Positions 1 through 11,895 of a stretch of DNA of 64,000 nt are shown piece by piece. The stretch lies in the NCBI GenBank assembly GCA_002633025.1, contig NMRB01000008.1, positions 687,739 through 751,738 on the forward strand, read 5' to 3'. The position numbers and the translations under genes are program-made. Position 1 is the stretch's first letter. Each line of letters begins with the position of its first letter. The DNA is from Notospermus geniculatus (taxonomy: Eukaryota > Nemertea > Pilidiophora > Heteronemertea > Lineidae). Below the pieces are notes generated by a model. The model was not told the origin of the DNA. It saw nothing but the letters and a program-made list of their open reading frames with translations, and did not search any database.

Positions 1-1083
1 AAAATCAGCAAAAACCCCATGAAATTAAAGAAAATTGCGCTTTTCTGTTCCTTTAGATAAGCGAGCGTACCTTTAGTATCCTCTGGCGGAACCACAGAGT
101 GTCTCTTGTCACTAGTGTCTGCATGGACCAAACCATCAGCAGGAACAGACATCTCTCCAAATGTGCATGGTACACCATTAGATAGACTTCGTAAATCCCC
201 CTCTTGGGAATGAATAACTGGGCCTAATTTCTACTTACAAGAGCTTGCTTTGTTAGGTACTATCTTTTTCAGTGCAACATTCTTGCAGTGGCTCTCTGCT
301 CCCTGAAAATCAGTGAAGTAGGAAGCTAACAATACGACGACCACACCATGACAGGGCAAAAATCCACAGCAGTCGCCCTACTTGCCAAGGCCAATGACTA
401 AACTATTAGGGAAGAGGTGGTCGAGTAGGCCTGATTGATTTCGGCCGCTGAATGGGCCTTCTTGGAATTGGACCAACACTGTTTGGAAGTGGCTACACCC
501 AAATTACGTCAAGTTAGTAGGCCTTATATCATCACTCTTGTGGCAATTCCCCCCGCCCAGTGTCATGTGATGTGCACCAAATAACACGGCGGGCGACCAT
601 GCATTTACATATGAAACAGTGTATCTCCATCTTGTCGCACACTGGGCCACTGACAACCAAATTGAGGCGTGGGATGCTCGATCACAAAAGCGGCGCCCAT
701 CCCTCATTATCATGGCCCTGAACCTAGGCCTACATATCACGAGGCGAGAGGCACTTACAATTTTCATCAAATGAAGTGAAATAAGTTGCAATGATGAAAC
801 TTTGGGCCCCACAACTGCCCGCACAACTGTCATGCACAGTGCAGTGTCGGCAACCCCCGCGGCAACCTCACGATCACGTGCGGGAACCTCATTTTTTTTA
901 TTTCTCGCGCGATATAGATAGGCCTACTACTCAAACTAATCGAAGTAGGCCTGTATAATGATCAACTCTACATGTATATTCAGAAAATAACAATGAAATC
1001 TACATTTTACTTATGGTAGATCGACATTCCATCAATAAGCTAAAATTCGTGGATTTTGAAGTCGGGTGACAACTGTCTGCAGT
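1..1083. other. No gene recognised (window start)
   Basis: I see no convincing exon here. A 109-codon open frame on the minus strand (504-833) is arginine, serine and histidine rich and has no recognisable domain. A CACGTG E-box lies near 875 and a GC-rich CGCGCG patch near 906, so promoter-type sequence is possible. Nothing further can be supported. Confidence 0.4.
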
Positions 1084-1086
1084 TTA

Positions 1087-1247
1087 AGGGCGGCGCACAC
1101 GAGCGACTAAATCTGGGCGACCGCCGACGAGACTGGTGGTGCGACTAGACATCAGCCAATCAGAAGCGCCAAATCTTGTCGCTTTGGCGGTCGGAAGCCA
1201 AGTCGGCCGACAAATCGGTCAAAATAGTCGCTCGTGTGCGCCACCCT
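1087..1247. mobile_element. MITE-like element with TTA target duplication
   Basis: The ends form an inverted repeat: AGGGCGGCGCACACGAGCGA on the left, and the reverse complement of the right end is AGGGTGGCGCACACGAGCGA, one mismatch in 20. It is flanked by TTA on both sides (1084-1086 and 1248-1250). At 161 bp with no coding capacity it is a non-autonomous DNA transposon. A 3-bp TWA duplication is typical of the PIF/Harbinger superfamily; that assignment is inference. Confidence 0.75.
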
Positions 1248-1559
1248 TTAAGCAGACGCGCCAACTTTGCTGCACTCAGGCGGCGGTATACGATGACGTC
1301 ATATTTTATGCAGGAGTACCATAGGAGAGAGTCCTAGGAATGAAAGTCCGGGGCACAATAGTCTGCCATTGCACGGCTATGTTCGAACGGTCATGTTTCT
1401 ATAGCCATATATCCTCATCTCTCGTTGAACATTGAGGAGAGCAGACTTAGATTCCAGGGGACTATGATCCCTACAACACCAGTGTAACATCTTTGGCGAT
1501 TGGCGTGTGAATATTACCCCTTTCGCTCTACCTGTCTATTGTCACTATGTTCCCAGAAT

Positions 1560-2120
1560 AAAGAACTTCTTGTCCTAAGACATTTCCTCCTCCGCAACAA
1601 GGACGTTTCATCCTAAGACATTTCCTCCCCAAGGACATTTCGTCCTAAGAAATTTCCTCCACATGGAAGACATTTCCTCCTCAAGGACTTTTCGTCCTAA
1701 GAAAGTTCCTCCACATGGAAGACATTTCCTCATCAAAGATTTTTCGTCCGAAGACATTTTCTCCCTAAGGACTTTTCGTCTTGAGACATTTCCTTCACAC
1801 AGACTTTTCGTTCCTACATTTCCTCCCCTATGACTTTTCATCCTAAAGCAAGGTTCACTGGCACACGGATCCGATCCGTTTCCTGTCCGTTTGCCCCTAG
1901 TTTTCCGAATACGACAACGCTGAAGTCCATTTGATAGATTTTTTACGGACCTGAACCGGACCAATTCCGTGTGCCAATGAACCTTGCTTAAGACATTCCC
2001 AAGGAGTTTTCCTCCTATAAGATATTTCCTCCACAAGGACTTTTCGTCCCAAGACATTTCGTTTCAAGGACTTTTTGTCTCTGAACACATCCTCCCCATG
2101 GACTTCTTCCTCAGAGAAAT
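1560..2120. repeat. Degenerate ~33-bp minisatellite
   Basis: The unit resembles AAGACATTTCCTCC followed by CAAGGACTTTTCGTCCT and recurs about a dozen times with drift. It is split by the inverted-repeat element at 1847-1988, and the array resumes in register after it. Open frames on both strands here, such as a 149-codon one on the minus strand, are periodic translations of the repeat and not genes. Confidence 0.8.
1847..1988. mobile_element. MITE-like element inserted in the minisatellite (TAA duplication)
   Basis: The termini match over 22 of 23 bases: the left begins AGCAAGGTTCACTGGCACAC and the right end, reverse complemented, begins AGCAAGGTTCATTGGCACAC. TAA flanks both sides (1844-1846 and 1989-1991). 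Removing the element plus one TAA restores the minisatellite phase (CATCC-TAA-GACATT), direct evidence of insertion. The 142-bp size, TWA duplication and lack of an ORF suggest a PIF/Harbinger-type non-autonomous element. Confidence 0.82.
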
Positions 2121-2124
2121 CAGC

Positions 2125-3597
2125 CTACAAGGTTCCGTCTCTTTGTTCCTTATTATAGATTATGCTCCAACAAGGGGTCGCCTGGTCTTTCTTATTATTA
2201 CCAAGTGTAAATTGAGCCTAGTTGAAGAATTGGAGAGTCCTATACTGGAGAGGGAAAGAGGACGGTAGCAAGCACAAGGCTGTTGCCAGGAAGGAAAATT
2301 TTGCTACCTCCTCCAAATGCCAAGACCACAGCATCTTCATGCAGTAGCTCCAGAAAGCAGGTGGGGAAATCAACACCCCTACAGATGCATTACACACGTG
2401 ATACATCATCTGGTGCCAGATGTCAATGTTTTGGGGAAGGAAGGTCTTTTTCTAGCATCTTAATTTTGGGGGGGGGGGTAACCAGCAGCACAAATGTAAT
2501 AACGAAGGAAAGACAAAGTTTATGTACATTTCCGATATTTACAAAATACACGTATATCACATGGCAATTACCAGAGAGGAATGCACTAAAAATCTCGGCA
2601 AGACACAGTCCCACTCAGACATATCAAAACCTGTATTCTCTGATTGATTTGAACCAACAGATTCAATGGATCCTGGTGTTTTTTTTCTAAAGGCCGATTG
2701 GAAGGGATACACTGGACCAAGCTGAAGCCATTCATGTTGCATCAATAAATACGAGTGCACTACAGCCTCGCAGAGATCGGTAAATCCTGGTCTACACGAA
2801 TCAACAGGAGATAACCATTCATTAAAATTATCATCAATGATACAGCATACAAAACACAATAAAATTGGAAAGTACAGCGAATAAAACAATAGAATTCAAT
2901 TTCACCCGTCAAATGATACATATACATGTAAATACGCCAATGTCCCAGTCAAGGTGTGTGTTGTTCATGCATCATCTGACCTCATCACAGAGACTGAAGC
3001 AGAGACAAACATTGACCAGGCTCTCTCCTACCTTTTGGGAGAACGGTACGAAAGCTGAACAGGTCTACCACGACACTACCATGCACCACAATATCAATCA
3101 TGATTTGATTAACGATTTGAGAAACGTATCCAAATCTCCACTTTCACAAAATGAAACAACTTTCAGTTATAACGTGTTGGTATGCATTTTGGTCAAACAT
3201 GCTACATCAAATGCTGTAAAATGAGACAATATAGGAAGTACTAAAATCGTCAGTATATACTGAGTGATGAAATAAAGCCTATAAAATCAAGAAATTGGTA
3301 GACAATGATGAAATAAAGCTTATAAAATCAAGAAATTTTCAACTACTGCGTACAGATATTTCAAGCTTGTGCACAGATCTACTACTCACCAACGCATAAC
3401 ACCCAAGCAGGTGTATTAGAGGACTTTGGAAAAGAGTACAAATGTATATAAAGTACGTGAGTACAACTCTGATACATGTTATTTACACAGTTGATAAAAT
3501 ATGACAGCACGCAATCAGTTTCTCTGTACCAGCAAAAAATTCAGAGAAATCGTGCAGGGCATTGCACAGTCCAGGCAAATGATATCACATGATGATT
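2125..3597. other. WEE1 3' flank, no gene recognised
   Basis: Mostly AT-rich sequence downstream of the WEE1 stop codon, probably containing its 3' UTR. A ~33-bp tandem duplication (TGATGAAATAAAGC, then TATAAAATCAAGAAATT) sits at about 3264-3298 and 3305-3340. An antisense stretch near 2280-2390 reads protein-like for about 30 residues on the minus strand, but no flanking splice structure was convincing. Confidence 0.4.
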
Positions 3598-6500
3598 CTA
3601 GAACACTGTCAAACTCATACTTCGATTGATCTTCTTGCCGTTGCCAACCAAACGAGAACTTCGGTTACCACCAACTTGCGACTGTCGAGCTTGCATCTGA
3701 TATTGTGTAGCTTCAATGAGTTGCCTGAAATATTTAATGAATGAAACAGGCTTCTGTTTAAAAGGAGTCATGAAGAAAATGGTTGCAGTCAATTCAGTTC
3801 ATCATTTGTAAACTCACAACTAACCTTGAGAGCATTTGGTTCTTGAACTTCTCCTCATTGAGCTCTTTCCTCAGCTGAGCCCGTGATTGACTTCCGTATG
3901 GACAGAGTAGAGAATGCTGTGTGAGGGAGCTTGCTGTTGGTCGTTGAGTCGGATCTGGGTCAATCATTTTCTGAAAAGGAAGGTGACTAAAGTAACAGAC
4001 AAACTGAGATGAATGCATCCAAAATTGCCATAAATTTGGATCAGTGTGTGTGTCCTCTCTATGGTAATCAATGGAATGTGTATGCTAAAGATTAGATGCT
4101 GGTCTCTCTCAGGATGGATACTTACCCGAAGTAACTGATTGAACTGCTTAGAGCACCCAGAAAGATATGGTAAGTGGCCATCTCGAATTGCATGCCATTT
4201 GTCTCCATTTTTTGGTAGATCACCACCGCCAGCTGTCAAGAACATTGTCAGTCCAAGAGAAAAGATATCACATTTGGCCAAATGGTCAAAATTTTCCAAC
4301 AGAATCTCTCGTGGAAGATACCGGCAGTCACCTTCTTCAACATGAGTCGTTGACATTGATGTTACGTGACCAAGGTCACCTGGAATGGAAGAAGTACATG
4401 TATTTTAGAAACACAAACCAAGCAAATACCCAGGCAAGAATCTGAGATCCCCAGGGTTGGTCAGATATACTGGAGGACCAACAAACAAACTTGATATACC
4501 TGTACCTGTAGCTGTGACACGTACACATAAAAATACTCACCAACTTTGTATAAAATATCTGGCTCCCTGTCTTCTTCATCCTCATCTTCTCCTGTCTCCA
4601 TGCCACTCTCGGGTGAGTTTGTTATCTTCTGATTTTGGTGTATGAATATGTTTCCTATAAAACAGAGCTTTTTTCAAAATACGGTACCTGTGAAGTGGTA
4701 GAATGTTTATGCAAGAATGCATTGGCCCGTGTCATCATGAAAGCTGTGTCCTGCTAGAATAAACTTCATCAGAATGTCTAGTCTATTACTACCACTGACA
4801 CAGAGGAAATTCACTGCATTTGCCATCTTTATTTTTTCAGTTAGCAAGTGAGCCATTTGAAAGCAACATATGTGCATGCAGTAGGTGAGTGTTCACGAGA
4901 AAGACTGCCATGATTTACAGGACATACCAGGTTTTATATCCAGATGTACAAGATTCTGTGAATGGATGTATTTCAATCCCTGGGAAAGCTGGTACAGAAT
5001 CTGACACAAATCATCTTCTTTGTAAAATTTCCCTGTCTTATAATGTTCGGAGAGCACTTCAGCAAGACTTCCACCTAACGAGAAAAGCTTCAAAGTTACA
5101 CTTGGAGATCAAACATTCTGACTGTCCTCAGACTCTCAATGCAATCAAAAGTCAATGTATAGATATGAACAAATGAAAACCATACATTTGTGACTTAAAT
5201 GTACCGGGTAGGTAAAAAACTTCATAAAAGAGTAATAACCTTCACAAGGCGAGCATTATAGGAATCAGGACCTTACTTACCATTGCAGTATTCATTCTGA
5301 ATGTACATGTGATCATTTTCTGCCCATGCCGAATAGTACCGTACAACTTGTGGGTGTTTTCCTAGAACTGCATGTGCATACACCTCATTCATTGCTGTAC
5401 GCCTAAAACAAATCAACAAACATAACTGCAGGCACATGATCCCTGGGTTTTAAAACTGTAATGCTCCTAAATTTCAGCAAAAATGAATTTATAAAGACTG
5501 TGTTTTAAGACCATTCTTCTTTCATTGCAAGGCTCCAACGAAGGGTGGAAGACTTCTTCCTCATCTGGTACAAAGTTCTAGATCTAGATGAAGAGTAAAG
5601 TCCACCACAGCAAGGACTTGTATTCAAAATTACGCAGCTTTGGGACTACTTACTCGTACTGACTACCAGCAACAGGCATCTTAGACTTCTTGATGGCATA
5701 AATACAACCATCCAACCGATTTACACACTTGTGAACACTACCAAACTCCCCATCTCCAAGTTTGCACACCTCATAAAATTCTTCATTGTAACGTGAAGTG
5801 TTGATCTCATGTAAGGCAATTTTCTGAAACAAACACATTTGGTTAAAAAGAGGATTTATCTTCAAATAGAGTGAAAAGATTGCTGCATTGTAAACCTAAA
5901 GAACACCGGCAACCACAGGAGGAATACCTTGCACCGGTAGTCAATGAATCAAATGACGAATTACAATCACCTGACTTACCTTATTACTTGGAAATTCATC
6001 ATCTTCAAAATCTTCCTCCATTGAATCATCTAGGATACTCCTGCAAAGAAAAGATGGGAATCAATGTTACGTTTACAGTTAGCATACAACATGTTACCAC
6101 AGATTCCTCTATCTGACATTAGTGACAAAAGCACCAAAATATCATGGAAGAATACATGTAGTTTATATTCCTTTTCATGCTGTAGTAGACTGATGTCTTG
6201 CTTCTCTAAACTGTCATGGAAACTGAACTTCACCCCAATCCCAAAACCCCAAGCCAACCCCATGGATTGAGAATGAGAATAAGAAAACAATTTACCCAAG
6301 TGTTCCAGGGCGTGATCTTTTAGCTCCACCAGATTGCAAAACTGAAAACACACTGTTGTTGTTTGGCGTGAAAGGATTGATGTTAGCCTGGGGTCTCAGC
6401 CTGTCAGCAGCATCTGTAGGGCTTGGAGTTTTCATCGACGTCTTTGAAGGAGATATACTGTTCTTCCCATTTCCGAAAAGCAGCGTTCGGGTACGGACAG

Positions 6501-7197
6501 ATTTCGCAGTATTTCCTGTGCGACTGCGAGCCTTTGCCAATAAACTTTTGGGTGTGTGTGGTGTATCAAACAATTGCAATGCTCGTAGCTTCTTGTGTGG
6601 TGGTGTCCAAGGACAAGGGCTGGGAGGACCCGACTCTCCACTTTGAGACAATTCAGGTGACAAGCGCGGGTCATTATCAATATCATCAGTGGAATGTTCA
6701 ACATCCTCAACCGGCACCAGTGGGTGCCAGTCTGAATTATGCAGTTCCGTTCGTGATTCAGCCGCCATCCGATTGGGCTTACTATGACGTGATCTTAGGC
6801 TGTATTTCGAAATTTTGCTGCTGCCAGTGTCAGCACCATTTGTTCGCCAACCTGAAACCTGAGCCTGCAGCTGCAGGGCCTGGGCAGATTTGTGGTGAAG
6901 CCGACGACACGGGGACAGCGATTCAGCATCATCAGAATCTGGGGAGTCCAATGAATCATTCTGATGAGATGAATTAGATGTCATCGATATATCTTGCGGA
7001 GATGGTGTGATGTCATTAATGTCAGCGTGAATTTCTTCGCCAAAACCATGACCGCCGTCATCACCCATGACGTCATCATCGTCAGATTCTGAGTCGAAAG
7101 TCAAAGTGTGAGCAATGGTGCTCGAAAATGGCTTATTTCGTGTACCTTTTTGTTGTTTCTTGGATCTATAGCTATCGAAGGGGATTCTAAATGCCAT
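3598..7197 (-). CDS. WEE1: WEE1 mitotic inhibitor kinase (about 9 coding exons)
   Basis: WEE1 phosphorylates the inhibitory tyrosine of CDK1 and delays mitotic entry; it is nuclear. The start chosen is ATG at 7197 ([14 protein letters not shown]); a further in-frame ATG lies 14 codons upstream. Exon 1 (6296-7197) encodes a ~300-residue acidic, Ser/Pro-rich regulatory region. Then come about 5980-6041 ([16 protein letters not shown]), 5651-5823 (glycine loop GDGEFGSV and lysine in YAIKKSK), 5281-5402 ([20 protein letters not shown]), 4893-5080 (catalytic loop HLDIKPG), 4543-4655 (NIFIHQNQ plus an acidic insert), 4125-4380 (DLGH in place of DFG, as is normal for WEE1), 3835-3975 ([10 protein letters not shown]) and 3598-3726 (RSMSLTVF end). 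Estimated length is 650-700 residues, close to vertebrate WEE1. No frameshift was seen. It is head to head with the RWD/RING gene. Family assignment is firm; exon edges are approximate. Confidence 0.95.
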
Positions 7198-8545
7198 TGC
7201 GAAGGGTTTGAAATAAAGATTTCGGCAACACGCTGTCAAAATAATGCAAAATATGTATGATTAATCGGCATGTTTTACACGACAACACACGATATCATGA
7301 ATCATGTGCGCAGAGTGTGCACGATGTACACGATGTTGGCCCCCTATTGTATTTTCGCGGGACCGTTGGTCACATGGCAGGTTTTGGCCAATCAGGATCA
7401 CGACCTCAAAAATTTGCATAACCGGATGTGATGCGGTTCAGGTCTCATTGTACTGTGTGGATGAACTCCACGACCCGGAAGACTGGGAACGAGGTTGAAA
7501 TAATCGCCGAACTGGCGAGTGACACCAGTGGAAATGAAAGATGGCTGCCCCCGTTCCAATTCCTCCGCGATCATGACTATTTTCATGATTTTGGTTGAAT
7601 AAAATTGTCCGATTCATGTGTTCTGGTTATCTCTGTAGGTTTTAAGACACACCTTTGCTTGTTTGATTGATTGACCCCTAGAATGATGAGCCTGGCCTAG
7701 CCTACCTACCGGTAGGCCTAGGAGGCCTTCTTAATCTTCTTAATCTAAATCCCCCCCCCCCCCCCCCCNGGCCTAAATCCCCCCCCCCCACTCAGTCCAG
7801 GTCATGAGGAGGGGGGGGGCTCCAAACAAATTGCAAACAAACAAAAAAGGCCGAATGGATGCATGGTAGGCCCGTAGGCGTAGGCATAGGCCTATGGCCC
7901 ATGCCAACAGCTAGTCACACCAGACGTCCCTGCCAAATTGTCCCGTTACCAAAACGTCCCAACACCATGAACACACCAGAACATCCCACCAACCACAGTC
8001 AATCATGCAATCATCATTGAACATGTTGAATCAATCAAAAAGGGGAGAGGGGGTCAGGACTAGGCCTAATGAGGTTCTGGCCATCGTCCATGCATGGGGT
8101 GCCTACCTGTGGGGACATGCCAGCCATGGCCTATGGGGAAGGCCTAGGCCTACGTGCCGCCAAACAGTCTAGCCTACTTAAGGTAGCTACCAGACAACAA
8201 CCACGACATTGCCAATCAATGTTCTCCGCATGGCTTGTTTTTTTTTGTAGGGTGGCCCACCCTACCTCAGAAGTAGGCAGCCCAATTTTTTGTAATGGTT
8301 TTCAATTACACCCTCCTTGGCCCTACCTTAAATTGGTGACCACCCTATCTTAATTTGCAAGCAAAGTATATAAATGGGAAATCCTGGAATTTCTAGGGTA
8401 CCACCCAACATTCGGAAATCCTGAGAGAACAGTGGGTGAATTTGGTCATCATCCCATATATTTTTAATAACTCTGTAACTTCAGACATGAGGTTTAGGCC
8501 TAAGTTTGAAGACCAAGTCAGTTGACAGCACATGAGAATCTGGAG
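7198..8545. promoter_or_regulatory. Intergenic region between divergent WEE1 and RWD/RING genes
   Basis: About 1.35 kb separates two oppositely transcribed start codons, so it should hold both promoters. No single TATA box stands out. It contains TAGGCC-type palindromic words (7690-7930), a C homopolymer with a single N at 7769 and a G run near 7811. The N beside the homopolymer indicates unresolved sequence. Promoter function is inferred from position only. Confidence 0.5.
7769..7769. other. Single-base gap (N) in a C homopolymer
   Basis: One N follows 18 C residues and precedes GGCCTAAATC. A similar TAAATCCCCCC motif occurs on both sides, so the length here is uncertain. Confidence 0.95.
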
Positions 8546-10799
8546 ATGGCCAAAAATACAGGGTTCCTTGATGAAGAGCTGAAACTTGTGAAGGAGAACG
8601 CAAAGACCATACCTGGATCAGAATTGGTAGCCTGTCATATGATCATGGTCCGATTGAAAATTGTGTAAGTAGATTCAAAAAAACAAGTTAACCAAGGTAC
8701 ATGGACCTTTGACATGAGCAGTGATCAGTCTCATCCATCTATAATAATATTATAGTGATTTTTCACACATAGTTCATATGGATGGTTCTGTGAGTGTGTG
8801 GAAGTGGCCCTGGCACTGTATGTTCACATTCAAGACTCAGGGGACATTTGTGTCTGTTTTCAGTAAGAACCAACACAAGGACATAACAGCAATGCTACAA
8901 TTCCCCGACGACTACCCAAATGTTCCTCTGCTCATTGAACTGAAGAGTAACACATTTGGTTACAAACTCCTTGAAGGTTTGACCAAAATGTGTGAGGAAG
9001 AAGCTAAGAAACATTTAGGAAAACAGCAGGTTGGTTGGTGAGGATCTGCGAATCCAGATTATTGCATAAGCTTGGTTAAAAGCTCTCATCATACTTGTCT
9101 CTTGCACCCAGATCTTATTCATTTATTCTAAACCAAACGGAGCATGATTGAAAACTTGAATTGTTCTCTTCTCCTTCAGATCATGGTGGTCCTAAAAATG
9201 ATTTACCAGTTCATTGAAGATAACCCATTGTGTGTATGCAGTGATGAAATTTCATATATTAAACGTGAACTTATAAAAGACTGTGATAAAATCAAACTGT
9301 TTCAAAAACAGTCACAAATACAGTTGAGAGTTGCCGAGGGCAGTTACTTCGTCCAGATGAAATTTGATGTACCAGATGACTACCACACATCACAGTTACA
9401 GTAAGTGTTGTCAGAAATTTTGAATGCAATCATATGACCGAATGTTGTTCCTTCAGCAGTAAAAACTATGATTGAAGAAGTACAGTACAGTACCATACTT
9501 GACTGCCTTTGTACATGTATGGATAGACATGATAATACAAATGGGAACAACCCACTGTATATACAACGTGGTGTTTGCCAGTCAAAGACAAGGATGCAAC
9601 AGCCTTTCCTTCATTCCCGTTTTCAGGGTTGCAATAGCAGAGCAGAACTTCCCAGAGGTTCTCAAGGCACATTTTATTGGACAAGCTGTAGAAATAACGA
9701 GAAAAGCAGTTACTCCTCCTGTCAAGAAGGGAAAGAAGTAAGTCATCCATGACTGATCAAGGTACAGGCAAATAAATTGAACTCGATCGATACATCATTT
9801 TGTGAGTAATTCAATATCATTGATCATGTTGGACATATTACATATTCTGTCTTACATATTACAACATCCTATCTTATTATTTCAGAGACCCTCCATTTGA
9901 AGCCAAGCCGTCATTGAAGGATGTTGCCATTTTTCTGTTCGATCAAGTCAAACGATATCCGCATGAATTATGTCCGTACTGCAAAAAGCTTTTATTACCA
10001 GAAGACTCTAAGGTGATTTGATAGACTACATGTCACCACCAGTGGGACAAGAGCAGAACTGCAACCTAATCTGGTCAAAAACGCATCATTTGACACATAC
10101 AGGGAGAGAAAACTTGAACAGGACTCACGGAGAGACCACTCCTGAATTGACTGAAGTGAAAGCCATTCTTAATGTCATCAGATGTCTGAAGCCAGAGTGG
10201 ATAATTTCGTAGTAAATGGTTTTTCTCGATTTAGTTTATTGACTTATGGTAATATCTGTCATTGTCACACCATTTTAATGTATCAACTCCAGGTTTAATA
10301 GGACCATGTTTTTCATGATTTCAGGAGCTGCCAACTGATCCCTCAGATCCCATGTTCGTAGAGAGAGTGTATTGCACACACTTATATCACCATAATTGTC
10401 TAGACGAGTACTTCAAAACACCACCATTTGCAGGCAAGTTCAGAGATATTCTCTTGTTTTGTAATTGTCCTACTGAGAGGAGTGGAGGAATACACAGACA
10501 ATCTAGATGTTGCTGAGCAATCTCATCAATTAATTGCATGACTGCGAGTATACGCAGTATACCGTAAACCAATCTGGCAAACATTACCGTGAGCTACCTT
10601 TCAGGAAACATGCGGAAACCTCTCAATTTACTTCAGTTTGTTAACTTTTCTCTTTTTAGGTGGTAAAAAGTGTTTGCATTGTGGAAATAGGATATATCAC
10701 AACAAGTGGAAAGTAACACCTGAATTAGCTGAAGCACGATGGGCACATAAAGAGGCTAGGAAAAGAGAATTAGATGAAGTTGTTGACTTTTTGAAATAG
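8546..10799 (+). CDS. RWD domain plus RING-like zinc finger protein, ~330 aa, 7 exons
   Basis: Spliced exons at about 8546-8664, 8864-9029, 9180-9400, 9627-9737, 9886-10012, 10325-10433 and 10660-10799 join in frame into about 330 residues. The N-terminal half reads as an RWD/UBC-like fold (KDITAMLQFPDDYPNVPLLI, with the typical YPnvPP-like segment), then a helical, lysine-rich part. The C-terminal part has paired cysteines and histidines ordered as a RING-H2-like finger: CPYC, then CTHLYHHNC, then CLHCGN. A basic helix (ARWAHKEARKRELDEVV) ends the protein. RWD-RING proteins are usually ubiquitin ligases or partners of E2 enzymes; activity here is inference and I do not recognise the orthologue. 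The start has no competing upstream ATG in frame within the exon. The sixth intron begins with GC instead of GT. Confidence 0.85.
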
Positions 10800-11323
10800 C
10801 ACAAAGCCTGCCACCTGTATACAACAGAACTAGAATTTAACCTCTCTGAAGGACTCATCTGCCTCGCTGGAAATTGTGTTTCAAATCAAATTTTGAACCC
10901 TACAGATTTTACCTCCCCCCCCCCAAAAAAAACAGAGAGCATTCACAAAGGGTCTGTGGGATTGTATTTCCATTAGATAACCGGTACAGACACCATGGAC
11001 TTGAAAGCCATGTGAATAAGATTGCAAGTTATCTGGATTATGGGTTGCTTGTCAGAAAGCTTGTGGGCCTAGCTGTTACAAATTATGATAGTCAGGTTTA
11101 GCTAGATCACATCAACCCCTCACGAGGTTTTTATGTTCTATTCAAGAAATACGATGATTAAAACATGAATTCAACAATCTATGATTTTGTGCCAAACCAG
11201 GACTTTGACTTGTCTTCTGCAGGAAGCAGTAATGCCTTGCGTAGTTTCAGTGAATTAGAAAGATGTTGAACATGTAATAATCAACAACTGTACCCCAGAT
11301 AAGTTATATTTATTTCAATTTTG
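10800..11323. other. 3' flank of the RWD/RING gene
   Basis: No gene seen. It includes a C run followed by an A run (about 10914-10930) and AT-rich sequence, presumably the 3' UTR of the upstream gene. It ends at the left edge of the PEX7-FIG4 duplication. Confidence 0.5.
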
Positions 11324-11895
11324 ATAGATGAAATTGCTGACGTATGATAAAGCAGACAATAAAATGTTGAATATTTTGCTGATGCATGCATGTAAGCAGA
11401 CAATAAAACCTTGTTTATTTATGAATTGATCTTCAAGTCTTATTAGCAAAAGGCATGTGATGCACAAGTAATGAAACAAGTTCTTTGCTTCACTGCTGCA
11501 GACCTCTGTCAAGTGCCACTCCTCTCAAGCAGGAGACTACAGCAGGATCGTGTCCTGGAAGAGAGTGCTCAAGTGTCACACACAGGAAATCAATGAATAA
11601 AGCAAATGTACTGAATAGTAAACATGAACTTCATTATCACTGTTGAATAGCAATGAAACATGCTCTGACAGAAGTATTCTGCAAGAAAACAAATAGGTTA
11701 TTTTTGTTACAGAAATGTACATGTACATGGTGCACCAAGAAATACAAAATGATCTTGATAATAAATGGAAATCAACTTGTTTTTCAGTTCACATGAAATT
11801 TATTACACGGAAAATTTATCAGTATTTCACATTACCTAACATTATTTCATATCACAGATAGATTTTAATGATCCGCACACAGGAACAAAGCACCA

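Noticed and set aside
1608-2057. 149-codon minus-strand open frame
   Set aside because: Translation of the degenerate minisatellite and the inserted MITE, with no domain.
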